Positions 28,194 to 36,720 of a DNA stretch of 64,000 bases are shown piece after piece. Each line of letters begins with the position of its first letter. Within the stretch, counting starts at the first letter, position 1. Source of the DNA: Pseudonocardia sp. ICBG1293 (GTDB lineage Bacteria; Actinomycetota; Actinomycetes; Mycobacteriales; Pseudonocardiaceae). Position numbers and translations under genes: made by a program. The notes beneath the pieces are model-generated. The model had not been told where the DNA came from, did no database searches, and saw only the letters and a program-made list of their open reading frames with translations. The DNA is taken from assembly GCF_020131355.1 (NCBI RefSeq), contig NZ_JAHLEL010000064.1, positions 1-64,000 on the forward strand, written 5' to 3'.

Positions 28194-28218
28194 GACCGGG
28201 TCCTCTCCCCTGCCGCAT

Positions 28219-28244
28219 GTGTAGTGGCACACGCGACATTACAC
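28219..28244. promoter_or_regulatory. Putative operator upstream of the DUF2637 gene
   Basis: GTGTAGTG (28219-28226) and CATTACAC (28237-28244) form a 7-of-8 inverted repeat with a 10-bp spacer, 25 bp before the DUF2637 start. The half-site spacing suits a dimeric HTH protein such as one of the XRE regulators on this element. Confidence 0.45.
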
Positions 28245-28377
28245 GACCCAGGACACCACGAATTCGCGGAGCCCACGAGAGAGAAAAACCCGCCCCCCGC
28301 CATCGAGAACCGCAGAGGACAAGCACAGCCCGAGCCCGCGACATCCTGAGTAGAACCGGCCCACCGCCAGCCTTCCC

Positions 28378-29001
28378 GCCGAGGGGGTGCGCCGAGGGGG
28401 TGCGCCGAGGGGGTGCGCCGAGGGGGTGCGCCGAGGGGGTGCGCCGAGGGGGTGCGCCGAGGGGGTGCGCCGAGGGGGTGCGCCGAGGGGGTGCGCCGAG
28501 GGGGTGCGCCGAGGGGGTGCGCCGAGGGGGTGCGCCGAGGGGGTGCGCCGAGGGGGTGCGCCGAGGGGGTGCGCCGAGGGGGTGCGCCGAGGGGGTGCGC
28601 CGAGGGGGTGCGCCGAGGGGGTGCGCCGAGGGGGTGCGCCGAGGGGGTGCGCCGAGGGGGTGCGCCGAGGGGGTGCGCCGAGGGGGTGCGCCGAGGGGGT
28701 GCGCCGAGGGGGTGCGCCGAGGGGGTGCGCCGAGGGGGTGCGCCGAGGGGGTGCGCCGAGGGGGTGCGCCGAGGGGGTGCGCCGAGGGGGTGCGCCGAGG
28801 GGGTGCGCCGAGGGGGTGCGCCGAGGGGGTGCGCCGAGGGGGTGCGCCGAGGGGGTGCGCCGAGGGGGTGCGCCGAGGGGGTGCGCCGAGGGGGTGCGCC
28901 GAGGGGGTGCGCCGAGGGGGTGCGCCGAGGGGGTGCGCCGAGGGGGTGCGCCGAGGGGGTGCGCCGAGGGGGTGCGCCGAGGGGGTGCGCCGAGGGGGTG
29001 C
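28378..29001. repeat. Minisatellite: 48 perfect copies of a 13-bp unit
   Basis: The unit GCCGAGGGGGTGC repeats head-to-tail for 624 bp, exactly 48 units, with no variant seen. Because 13 is not a multiple of three, each of the three frames on a strand cycles through the same 13-codon series, and all stay open. This explains several long open frames that I do not accept as genes. The GGGGG run is strand-biased. There are no spacers, so it is not CRISPR. It lies between the DUF2637 gene and the CTGGACAA array. Confidence 0.97.
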
Positions 29002-29088
29002 GTACGGGCTGAGCAGCGCCCCATCAGTGATCGACCGGGAAGAGCCGCCCCTGGCGGGCTCCGTGCTCACCTGCGTCACGCTCTGTGC

Positions 29089-29228
29089 TTGTCCAGTAGG
29101 TAGACAAACCACTGGACAAAGACTGGACAAGTAGCTGGACTTCGGCGCCCTATGCGCGCGCGTGCACGCACGCGCATAGGGCGCACGCTAGCACGCCCGC
29201 TCCGTTGTCCAGCTGGACAACTGGACAA
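29089..29228. promoter_or_regulatory. CTGGACAA repeat array flanking a 40-bp palindrome (candidate clt/ori site)
   Basis: Six full octamers CTGGACAA or their complement occur at 29089, 29112, 29123, 29205, 29213 and 29221, with partial ones at 29101 and 29135. Those at 29205-29220 form the perfect palindrome TTGTCCAGCTGGACAA. In the middle, 29145-29184 is a near-perfect 40-bp palindrome with arms GCGCCCTATGCGCG (29145) and CGCGCATAGGGCGC. TraB-type translocases of Streptomyces plasmids recognise tandem 8-bp repeats at clt, and iteron origins look similar. No gene is seen from 29002 to 29238. Confidence 0.65.
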
Positions 29229-29238
29229 TCACGCACCG

Positions 29239-30126
29239 TCACCACTCCCTGGTGTCGTCGATGCTGCTGGGCTTGTCGCTGCTCATTTCCCGAGCGAGAC
29301 CCTCGACGAACTCGATCGCCTGGTCCCCACGCCAGCTGTGTCGCCGGTAGGTGTGGAACTGATCGATGTAGCGCTGCACGTCCTCTGATCTAGCTTCAGG
29401 GGTAATTATTCCATCATTAGAAAGTTGAGCGACTAAATCGTCGACACTCTCGTGGGGGGACATATAAATCGTGAAACTTGAACTGCGATCGAGGGGTGGC
29501 TCAGAATCTACAGGCAGGATGCCTAGGTTGAATTTTCTGCGACGCGCCAGAGAGGCGATCCAATACAGCTGGTCAACTATAATCTCTCTATTTTCGCCGC
29601 AGAATATCAGGGCTTCCTCGGAGATGACCACGTCGAGGTGCCCGGGAGCATCGTACAGAATTCTTTGACGAGCTATCTTCGCGAGAATGGCTGCCGCTAC
29701 GCGCTGCTTAACCCCCGACGTCGAGGCGAGCCAGTGCATGTAGGTGCCGGTCTGGAGAATATCAGGGATTCCTGAGGCCTGCCACACGCAAACTCGCGCG
29801 GCGGCGCTTTCTAGCGCGGCAATATCTCTTGGCTGGACATTCCAGCCGCTAATAGGAATGTTCCTCCATAATACGGGCGAATTATGCGCTCGTCGGGAAA
29901 TGCCTGCTATTTTCGCAGCCACTCCTGGCGGGGTTGATGTTTCTTTGAGCCATCTCTGCAGCTCGGGATCAGATATTCTCAGACGTCCTGATTCGATTCT
30001 GCTAATCCGCGATTGATCGAGACCAATCAGTGCGGCGAGGGCGTGGCCGGTCAGTCCAGCTGCGTGTCGCTGGATTCGAAGTTCTTCGCCTAGATGGCGT
30101 TGGGCGTCGGCTCGGTCGTCGATCAT
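29239..30126 (-). CDS. XRE regulator with DUF5753
   Basis: 295 residues: N-terminal HTH (about 10-65: HLGEELRIQRHAAGLTGHAL, LIGLDQSRISRIESG) and a DUF5753 domain (about 95-270, with WQASGIPDILQTGTYMHWL). This architecture is abundant in actinobacteria and often works with small DUF397 or WhiB-type partners. ATG 30126 follows GGAGG. It is divergent from WhiB at 30386 and ends beside the CTGGACAA array. Its codon use is less GC-biased than its neighbours, hinting at separate acquisition. Confidence 0.85.
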   Translation of the reverse strand: MIDDRADAQRHLGEELRIQRHAAGLTGHALAALIGLDQSRISRIESGRLRISDPELQRWLKETSTPPGVAAKIAGISRRAHNSPVLWRNIPISGWNVQPRDIAALESAAARVCVWQASGIPDILQTGTYMHWLASTSGVKQRVAAAILAKIARQRILYDAPGHLDVVISEEALIFCGENREIIVDQLYWIASLARRRKFNLGILPVDSEPPLDRSSSFTIYMSPHESVDDLVAQLSNDGIITPEARSEDVQRYIDQFHTYRRHSWRGDQAIEFVEGLAREMSSDKPSSIDDTREW

Positions 30127-30318
30127 GCCCTTGCCTCCGTGACTTCGGGCTCTGGCTTGGCTTGCGTTCCTCTGAGGCTTGCACTGAAGGGCTGCTTGAG
30201 TCGGTCGGCGCGACCTGCCTGGGAGACCTCTTGACGACTGGCGACCACTGCGCCATGCTCGGATGCATGTCGCTTCTATGCACTCGAGTGATGCGGCAGT
30301 CAAGATCCCAAATGGTCG

Positions 30319-30349
30319 GGCCTCGACGGGTTGCGCCCCCGTCGAGGCC
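30319..30349 (+). other. 12-bp stem-loop in the whiB leader
   Basis: GGCCTCGACGGG (30319-30330) pairs perfectly with CCCGTCGAGGCC (30338-30349) around a 7-nt loop, ending 36 bp before the WhiB start. No U-run follows. It could be an attenuator, a transcript stabiliser or a protein-binding hairpin. The remaining 30127-30385 region should hold the divergent promoters. Confidence 0.55.
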
Positions 30350-30385
30350 CTGCGAGTCACCACCTGCATCGAGGAGGAGACCCAC

Positions 30386-30700
30386 ATGGTCGAGCGTATA
30401 CCTGTCTTTGACGATGATTCGGGACCTGTAATCTCGGTCCCGCCCGAGCTGTCATCCCATCCTGGGCGGCACTGTCGCGGTGTCGATACCGAGGTGTTCT
30501 TCCCGGTCAGTGAGCTGGGTGTGTTGCAGGCCCGGGTGGTGTGTACTGGTTGCCCGGTGCGTGTCGCGTGCCGGGCGTGGGCAACAGCGACGGGCCAGTA
30601 CGGCATATGGGGCGGTACGACGCGTGAGCAGCGCATGGCGCACCGCCATGCGGTCGAGGGTCCGGCGTCCGAGCCTGTCCGTCCGGTGGTCGCAGCATGA
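30386..30700 (+). CDS. WhiB-family iron-sulfur regulator
   Basis: 104 residues with the four WhiB cysteines C30, C53, C56 and C62 and the GIWGG turn (73-77) followed by a basic Arg-containing tail. WhiB proteins bind a [4Fe-4S] cluster and partner with sigma factors. ATG 30386 has GAGGAGG about 9 nt upstream. It overlaps the next gene by 4 bp and probably controls the downstream Spd/TraB-like block. Confidence 0.9.
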   Translation: MVERIPVFDDDSGPVISVPPELSSHPGRHCRGVDTEVFFPVSELGVLQARVVCTGCPVRVACRAWATATGQYGIWGGTTREQRMAHRHAVEGPASEPVRPVVAA

Positions 30701-31092
30701 GTATCGGGATCGAGACGGAGTCGTCTGCGGGTGAGGGGGTGAAGGCGCGCAGCGCCCACGCGGCTTTGCGGCGGATCACGGCGCAGCGCCGCATCTTCGC
30801 GACCGCTTACGGGCGGGCCCGGACCCCCGGTGACCGCGCGTCGGCGGCGCTCACCGCTGTCCGTGCGGCGATCCCGGCGATGACCAGCATCCGCACGACG
30901 CTGCCCCCGGAGGTCGAGCGGCGCCTGGAGCGCATCGCCGACGATCTCGCGGACCTGTTCGTCGAGCTGCACGCCGTCCAGGAAGCTGCAGCACGGAAGG
31001 CGGTCCGAGCGAAGGAACATCAAGCCGCCCGGAGCCAGGCCCGGCGCGAGCAGCGCCCGGCCGCCGTGATCGACACGGGCGGTGCGCGGTGA
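30697..31092 (+). CDS. Hypothetical helical protein after WhiB
   Basis: 131 residues, mostly alpha-helical with heptad-like stretches (LPPEVERRLERIADDLADLFVELHAV) and a basic C-terminus. No known domain. It overlaps WhiB (ATGA) and the next small ORF. Perhaps a plasmid-spread accessory protein. Confidence 0.6.
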   Translation: MSIGIETESSAGEGVKARSAHAALRRITAQRRIFATAYGRARTPGDRASAALTAVRAAIPAMTSIRTTLPPEVERRLERIADDLADLFVELHAVQEAAARKAVRAKEHQAARSQARREQRPAAVIDTGGAR

Positions 31093-31235
31093 TGCAGGTG
31101 CGTGCGCGGTGTGTGGTGTGTCGCAGGTCGATCGAGATTCCACGGGACGGCAGCGTGCCGCCGCGGACCTGCGGCCGGTGCCGTCACCGTCAGACGCAGA
31201 AGGGAGGTGGGCGTCGTGCCGCAGCCCGTATCTGA
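31092..31235 (+). CDS. 47-residue zinc-ribbon micro-protein
   Basis: ATG 31092 overlaps the preceding TGA. The peptide contains CVVC (7-10) and CGRC (27-30) about 17 residues apart, a compact zinc-ribbon pattern, followed by a basic tail (RHRQTQKGGGRRAAAR). It ends at TGA 31235, inside the next gene. Confidence 0.55.
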   Translation: MQVRARCVVCRRSIEIPRDGSVPPRTCGRCRHRQTQKGGGRRAAARI

Positions 31236-31641
31236 CCAGCAGGAGCAGGAGGGCGCTGCCCGGCCGGGGCTCTACATCGTCGAGACGACCGCTGCGCCGG
31301 CTGATAGCGGCGCGGAGCAGGGCGCGGCCCCGGGCGAGCGGCCCGTGACGCCCCTGGTTCCGTGGGATCAGCGCCTCATCGAGGCGGTCCGCGATGTGGT
31401 GGAAGCCCGCCCACGCTGGAACGAGCAACCGCCGTCCTACGCCCAGACCTGGGCGTATTCCCGCACCGGTGACTGGACCACGGCGTCGAATCCGCTGGTC
31501 CGTGCGGTGCACGCGGCACTGACCCTGGCCGCCCTGACGGTCGTCTTCCCGCTGGACTGGCTGGCGAACGTCATCCGAGACAAGCCATCCGGCTTCGCGA
31601 TCACCGTCGTGGTGATCGTCCTACTCGCCCTCGCCATCTAG
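31216..31641 (+). CDS. Hypothetical membrane protein
   Basis: 141 residues from GTG 31216 (AGGGAGG upstream). A polar N-terminal part (VPWDQRLIEAVRDVVEARPRWNEQP) is followed by two hydrophobic segments (about 95-115 and 122-141). Likely inner-membrane, in the series of small proteins preceding the FtsK/TraB-like gene, as Spd proteins are in Streptomyces plasmids. Confidence 0.6.
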   Translation: MPQPVSDQQEQEGAARPGLYIVETTAAPADSGAEQGAAPGERPVTPLVPWDQRLIEAVRDVVEARPRWNEQPPSYAQTWAYSRTGDWTTASNPLVRAVHAALTLAALTVVFPLDWLANVIRDKPSGFAITVVVIVLLALAI

Positions 31642-31657
31642 AAGGAGGCGATTCGTC

Positions 31658-32116
31658 ATGTCGTGGTCGATGTTCATTCCGTCGTCGATGTCCGCACTCG
31701 GCGCCCTGGCGCTGATCCTGGCGATCGTCCTGGTCTATCTGGATGTTCCGGGCAAGGGCGTGGACTGGGAGAAAGTCGCCGCCGTCCTCGCCGTTGTCGG
31801 CGGGTTCGGCGTCGGCGGCGCCTCGGCCGGCTGGTTCGGCGGCCTGTTCACCGCGTTGTCGGGTGGCGCGCTGACCGGGGCCGGACAGGCCACCGCCCAA
31901 CTCGTCGGTGTGTCCGCGGTCGGTGCGGTCGCTGCTGGGTCGGGTCTGTGGGCGTATTCGCGGCTGCGCGGGTCGGGTATTACGGCGGCGACGCGAACGA
32001 AGTCGCTGCTGGTCGTCGCCGCCCTCGCCCTGGTCGGCACCGTCCTGGCCGGTGTCCCGCGGCTCTACAGCGCGGCGGACACCTTCATCGCCGCGCTCGC
32101 GGCGTCCCTGTCCTGA
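31658..32116 (+). CDS. Spd-like integral membrane protein
   Basis: 152 residues with four hydrophobic segments (about 10-28, 38-66, 84-100 and 115-135) and Gly-rich loops. SD GAAGGAGG lies about 9 nt before ATG 31658. Size and place fit a plasmid-spread (Spd) type membrane protein; no sequence family is certain. Confidence 0.6.
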   Translation: MSWSMFIPSSMSALGALALILAIVLVYLDVPGKGVDWEKVAAVLAVVGGFGVGGASAGWFGGLFTALSGGALTGAGQATAQLVGVSAVGAVAAGSGLWAYSRLRGSGITAATRTKSLLVVAALALVGTVLAGVPRLYSAADTFIAALAASLS

Positions 32117-32183
32117 TGTCGGGGACGTCCTCGGTCCCGGTCGATGCAGGCCGATACGACGCTAGAGAAGAAGGGAGTGGCTG

Positions 32184-33191
32184 GTGGAGGCGTTCTTCCT
32201 GACCTGTGTGGTGGTGGCGTTCTTCGTGACCAAGGGCCGTACCGACACCGCCGCCTACAGCAACGGCAAAGAACCACCCGGCCTCACCCGAGCCCGCATG
32301 CGACACGAAAACGCAGGCGGAGCACGCTCAGCGTCCGGACGGCCGACCGGCCGCGGGGCGTTCGGACTGCTCCTCGCCTCCCGCTGGGCGAACGCCTGCC
32401 AGGCCGCCCAGCACCGGGGCGAGCACCGTGCGGCGCGGCGCCGTGCGTGGTTCGACGCCACCGCCCCGGGCAGGGACGAGCGGTGGCGTACTACCCAGCA
32501 GCGGCGCCTGGACAGGGTGGATCGGGCGCGGGCGCGGTGGGCCCAGGCCCGCGGCCTGCTCCCCGTCGCGGGCTCCGGCAGCGCGAGCGGCGCCAGCTCG
32601 GCGATCGGTACCGGTTCGGCCGGGCCTGCGGGGACGAAGAATCCGGAGCTGTGGGGCTGTCGGCGCCCCGCCACCCGTCACGCCGTCGGCCCTGCTGCCG
32701 GGGCGTCGGGTGGTGCGGTGGTGTCGACCGATGATCCCGGCCTGCCCGCCCCGCCGGCGGCGGAGCAGGTTCCGGCGCGGCAAGCCCCGGCCGGAGCCGC
32801 CGAGGTCGACGACGTACCCGGTGACACCGCTGATCCGGACGTGCCCGCGGCGGGCACTCCCCCGACGTCATCACCTGCGGCGTCGGCTCCCAGTACGACT
32901 ACTTCTTCTTCTGGAGGTTGCGGAATGTATGAGACTGCTGTTGCCCGGTTGATCGCCGCGGCGGACGCGTGTGGCGCCTACCAGTCGCAGCTGTCCGGGT
33001 TCACTGATCGGCTGTCCGGGGACGGCTGGGGCGTCGAGGTCACCGGCCCGCTGTCGGACTCACTGTCCGGGCTGGCCGAGGCCGAAGCGTCGTATCGCGC
33101 CCTGGCCGAGCAGATGCGCGCTCAGGGCGACCGCGGCCGCGCCGCCTACGAGGCGGCGCCGTTCGTGCCGGGCCCGCACGTCGTCCTCTGA
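32184..33191 (+). CDS. Hypothetical protein with N-terminal anchor and C-terminal helical domain
   Basis: 335 residues from GTG 32184 (AAGGGAG upstream). A short hydrophobic start (MEAFFLTCVVVAFFVTK) anchors an Arg/Ala-rich helical region (about 40-130). A Pro/Ala/Thr linker (150-245) follows. The final 85 residues are helical (ETAVARLIAAADACGAYQSQL, GLAEAEASYRALAEQMRAQG). Modular, possibly a scaffold in transfer; no known domain. Confidence 0.55.
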   Translation: MEAFFLTCVVVAFFVTKGRTDTAAYSNGKEPPGLTRARMRHENAGGARSASGRPTGRGAFGLLLASRWANACQAAQHRGEHRAARRRAWFDATAPGRDERWRTTQQRRLDRVDRARARWAQARGLLPVAGSGSASGASSAIGTGSAGPAGTKNPELWGCRRPATRHAVGPAAGASGGAVVSTDDPGLPAPPAAEQVPARQAPAGAAEVDDVPGDTADPDVPAAGTPPTSSPAASAPSTTTSSSGGCGMYETAVARLIAAADACGAYQSQLSGFTDRLSGDGWGVEVTGPLSDSLSGLAEAEASYRALAEQMRAQGDRGRAAYEAAPFVPGPHVVL

Positions 33192-33237
33192 AACCGGCAC
33201 AGATCACTACCTGACCAGCACGAAGAGAGGAAGAGAG

Positions 33238-33534
33238 ATGGCGGCATTGGACGGGGACGGCAACTTCGAGTTCGCGGCGGCGGCGTTGCGGGACGCAGCG
33301 TCGGATCTGGAGCAGCTGATCGGCATCCACCGAGGACTGGTCGATGAGTTCGAAGGTCATGGCTGGACCGGCCTGGACGGCCTCGACAGCGCGGGCACCC
33401 ATGTCGGCGCGGTGATCGACAACCTGACCGTGGTGGCGGAGCGGATCGGGGTGGGCGGGCAGGTCGTCCACGACGCCCTGACGAGCAATCACATGATCAC
33501 GCGGGCGTCGAAGGCGTCTCTGGGCCACGGCTGA
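33238..33534 (+). CDS. Small helical protein, WXG100-like size
   Basis: 98 residues with GAAGAGAGGAAGAGAG upstream of ATG 33238. Two predicted helices flank a turn containing GHGWTGLDGL, which recalls the helix-turn-helix hairpin of WXG100/ESX proteins but without a clean WXG. Together with the preceding C-terminal helical domain it may form a complex. Confidence 0.5.
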   Translation: MAALDGDGNFEFAAAALRDAASDLEQLIGIHRGLVDEFEGHGWTGLDGLDSAGTHVGAVIDNLTVVAERIGVGGQVVHDALTSNHMITRASKASLGHG

Positions 33535-33658
33535 GAGCGGTTGGTGGGTGTCGAGTCCTGCCCAGGTATCCCCGGGTTCCCGGTGGTGTCTGGGCGGGCG
33601 CTCCGGGTCCATCACCTGTGTTCTGACCAGCGGGAAAAGGTAGGAGGGACACGAAGTC

Positions 33659-35869
33659 ATGGCGACGTCGAGGTCGACCTCGTCGACGGTCACGCGGAAG
33701 ACGCGGTTCGAGCACGCCACCCGGCTCGCCGCTGAGCGGGCGGCTGCCCGGGAGAAGGCCCATGGTGGCGGTGCCGGTGAGTCGGCGGCGTCAGGTGCCG
33801 AGACGGTGTCGTTCTGGGAACGGGTGAAGGGCACGGTCGTGCCCGCCGGCGCCGACGCTGGTGGTGCCGGTGGTGATGATCGGGTGGAGAACGCCCGGCG
33901 GGTCCTGGTCGCGGACCGGAACCGGCGGCGTCGGTGGCCGTGGATCCCGGCTGCGGTCGGTGGCGCGTCGGGCATGGCCGGGTACTGGCTCGGCGTGGCC
34001 GGGTCGGTGGTGGCCGATGTCGACCCGACGGTGCTGGCCGTGCCGGCCGCGGCGGTGCCGCTGGGTGGTGCGGCGCTGGTCGCGGCCCGTTACCGGGGCC
34101 AGGTCGGCCGGTGGTGGCCGGAGCTGCTCGGTAGTGGTGCGAGTGCATCAGTTCTGGCCTATCAGCTTGCCGTGGCCGGCCCGTCGCCGCTGCTCGGGCT
34201 GGCCGCGGTGATCGGGACGACGGCGGTCGGGTCCCGCTGGTGGCGAGCACACCCGATCGGCCCGCGCGTCGCGCCGCTGACCGCGCCGGTGGTGCCGCCG
34301 CCGGCGCCGCGGGACCCCGACCTGGATGCGTATTGCCGGGCGTGGGCGGAGCACAACGGGTCCAAGGAGGGGAAGGCGCCCGGGTCGCGGTTGACCGGCC
34401 GGGCTGATGACGCGTACACCACGACTTTCGATGTGGTTCTGCGTCCGGGCGCGCACACCGTCGATGACCTGGTCGCCCATCGGGTGCGCCTCGCAGGTGG
34501 GCTCGGTGTCGACGCCGAGCGGGTGCTGTTCGCGCCCGGCCGCCGCGGGCAGGGCGCAGCCCGGGCCCGGTTGACGATCATCCACACCGACCCGGTCGCG
34601 CAGACCCGGTTGTTCACCGCCCCCCGTGTCGTCGACGGCGGCATCCGCGGGGTGGGTCGGTCGATCGACGGTTCGGGTGAGGTGGATGTGCTCATGTGGG
34701 ATGACGGCGGGACCGTCCCGACCGGGATCGTCGGCTCCACCGGCGGCGGGAAGTCCGGAGCGACGAACATCCTGACGACCGCCGCCCTGTCCACCGGCGT
34801 GCTCAACCTGCTCTACGCCGACCCGAAAGGGAACTCCTCGACCGCCCTCGCTGCACGGGCGCGGATCGCGGTCATCGGCAAACAGAACGTCCTCGCCCTC
34901 CCGCGGCTGGTGACCGCGATCCTGGCCGCGCGTGCCCGGATCGCCGCGGAGGCCGGCTCGGACCTGATCTTCCCCAGCTCGGACATCCCTGGGTGGATGT
35001 TCCTGCATGACGAGTACTCCTTCGTCGCCCACGACCCGAAGGTCGCCCAGCTCTGGACCGAGACGGTCAACACCGTCCGCGCGCTCGGGATCTGGCTGGT
35101 CGGGTGCAACCAGTCCCAGGGCCAGGCAGCGTGGGGCGGCGATCACGCCCGGTCGGCGTTCGCCTCGCAGGTGATCGCGTTCCGCACCAACTCCAAATCC
35201 AGCTCGGATCTGGTGCCCGGGTTGTTGTTCGACCCGGCCGAGCTCCCCCTCGACGACGGGCGCCCGCGGCGGCCGGTGCCCGGGATGGCCGTCCACGCGC
35301 ACCTCGACGCGCCGGTCCGCTGGGACTGGCTGCCCAGCGACGCCGACGCCGACCGAATGCTCAGCAAGGGCCTCCCGGCGCCGGCGTTGACAGCGTCGAC
35401 CTCGTTCGACCGCTACTTCCACCAACCCGAGCTGCACCCGCTCGACGAGCAGGCGATCACCTCGGTACTCGGGCCACCCGTTCACGGGCGCTGGCAGGTC
35501 GGCGGGCTCGGTGGCACCCACCACCTCGACGGCGACAGCAGCGCCGGCGGCGCCCGCACCGTCGTCGTCCCGGCCGGCCCGGCGGCCCGGCGGGTCCCCT
35601 GGGGAGCACGCGCCAGCGAGTCCGGCACCGCGGTGGAGTCGGCGGAGGTCGTGTTGTCGCCGGTGCAGGTCGAGGTCCTCGCCCTCATCCAGGGCGGGAC
35701 CGCGACGACCGGGAGCTTGGTGGACGCGGCGTCGGTGTCGAAGGCCGCCGTGCACGAGGCGCTGGAGGTGTTGATCGGGCACGGCCGCATCAGCCGTGTC
35801 GCCCGGGGCCGCTACCAGGCCACCCCGGATGATCGGGATGATCGGGATGGTGAGGACTCGACATCATGA
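33659..35869 (+). CDS. FtsK/SpoIIIE (TraB-like) DNA translocase with C-terminal winged helix
   Basis: 736 residues. Two or three TM helices (about 100-185), a linker, then the FtsK motor with Walker A GSTGGGKSG (about 359-367), LLYADPKGNS and FLHDEYSF as Walker B region. The C-terminal 60 residues (SPVQVEVLALIQGGTATTGSLV, VHEALEVLIGHGRIS) form a winged helix comparable to the gamma domain of FtsK or the TRS-binding domain of Streptomyces TraB. It could move double-stranded plasmid DNA between cells. SD TAGGAGGG precedes ATG 33659. Confidence 0.85.
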   Translation: MATSRSTSSTVTRKTRFEHATRLAAERAAAREKAHGGGAGESAASGAETVSFWERVKGTVVPAGADAGGAGGDDRVENARRVLVADRNRRRRWPWIPAAVGGASGMAGYWLGVAGSVVADVDPTVLAVPAAAVPLGGAALVAARYRGQVGRWWPELLGSGASASVLAYQLAVAGPSPLLGLAAVIGTTAVGSRWWRAHPIGPRVAPLTAPVVPPPAPRDPDLDAYCRAWAEHNGSKEGKAPGSRLTGRADDAYTTTFDVVLRPGAHTVDDLVAHRVRLAGGLGVDAERVLFAPGRRGQGAARARLTIIHTDPVAQTRLFTAPRVVDGGIRGVGRSIDGSGEVDVLMWDDGGTVPTGIVGSTGGGKSGATNILTTAALSTGVLNLLYADPKGNSSTALAARARIAVIGKQNVLALPRLVTAILAARARIAAEAGSDLIFPSSDIPGWMFLHDEYSFVAHDPKVAQLWTETVNTVRALGIWLVGCNQSQGQAAWGGDHARSAFASQVIAFRTNSKSSSDLVPGLLFDPAELPLDDGRPRRPVPGMAVHAHLDAPVRWDWLPSDADADRMLSKGLPAPALTASTSFDRYFHQPELHPLDEQAITSVLGPPVHGRWQVGGLGGTHHLDGDSSAGGARTVVVPAGPAARRVPWGARASESGTAVESAEVVLSPVQVEVLALIQGGTATTGSLVDAASVSKAAVHEALEVLIGHGRISRVARGRYQATPDDRDDRDGEDSTS

Positions 35870-36566
35870 ACCGGATGAATCAGGTGCGCAGGTGTAGCCC
35901 GGTCGGGGAACGGCGGGCCGCGACGCTGCTGATGGCAGTCCTCGCTCTGACCGTGTTCGTGCTGGTCGAGCTCTGGACCCTCCGCGACGAGACCGACACC
36001 GGCACCGGTTCAGGCCCGGCGGGGTCGGCGGCGGGGTCGGCGACGGTGACTGCGGCCGGCCCGGTGGATGTGTCCGCGCTGCGGGTCGCCCCGGACCGGC
36101 ACGGGCGCGACTACCGCCGGGAGGCGTTCGGGCCCGGCTGGGCCCCGGCGCTCGGGCCGGGCTGCGATATCCGCGACGCCGTCCTGGCCCGCGACCTGAC
36201 CGACACCACCGTGAAGAACAGCTGCGATGTGACCTCAGGCACACTGCGGGATCCTTACAGCGGGCAGACCGTGACCGGCCCGACGAGACAGATCGACATC
36301 GACCACGTCATCCCCTCGCCCTGGCCCACCGCCCTGGCGCGCACGCCTGGACCGATGCTCGTCGGGAGGAGTTCGCGAACGACCCAGACAACCTCCGCGC
36401 GACCACCGCCCAGGTGAACAGGTCGAAGTCCGACCACGGCCCCGAGCGCTGGATGCCTGACGTCGACGGGTGCGCCTACGCCCATGACTTCGTCCGGGTC
36501 GCGGCCCGCTACCAGCTCACCGTCACCGCGCAACGGGTGGCGGCGCTACAGCAGGCCTGCGCATGA
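35866..36566 (+). pseudogene. HNH-type secreted nuclease, frameshifted
   Basis: The first frame (ATG 35866) has a TM/signal segment (LLMAVLALTVFVLVEL) and DVSALRVAPDRHGRDYRREAFGPGW...RDAVLARDLTD, then QIDIDHVIP. After that a C appears to be missing in a CCCC run near 36316. The other frame continues LALAHRPGAHAWTDARREEFANDPDNLRATTAQVNRSK and ends ...VAALQQACA at 36566. This order matches DUF1524/HNH exported nucleases (DHV...NDPDNL...N). A sequencing error would make it intact. The overlap with the translocase suggests a role in transfer or competition. Confidence 0.75.
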
Positions 36567-36720
36567 CCGGCCGCCGGGGGCCTCCAGCATCGGCGAAGGT
36601 GAACGACTCGACTACGGTCTGTCCCTGAATACGACAAACGACGCCCCCTTCGCAAGGAAATGGCGCCGGATGTCGTCAACAACCACCAGCCGTGAAGGCT
36701 GAGATAGGAGAACTGTACCT

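Noticed and set aside
28378-29001. CRISPR array
   Set aside because: The repeat has no spacers and no cas genes are present.
28239-29130. Long open frames of 199-333 codons on both strands over the 13-bp repeat
   Set aside because: They are a by-product of a stop-free 13-bp unit read in every frame; no start with SD and no non-repeat domain.
29239-31512. 757-codon reverse frame
   Set aside because: Only the part from ATG 30126 is the XRE/DUF5753 gene; upstream it runs antisense through whiB and the next gene.
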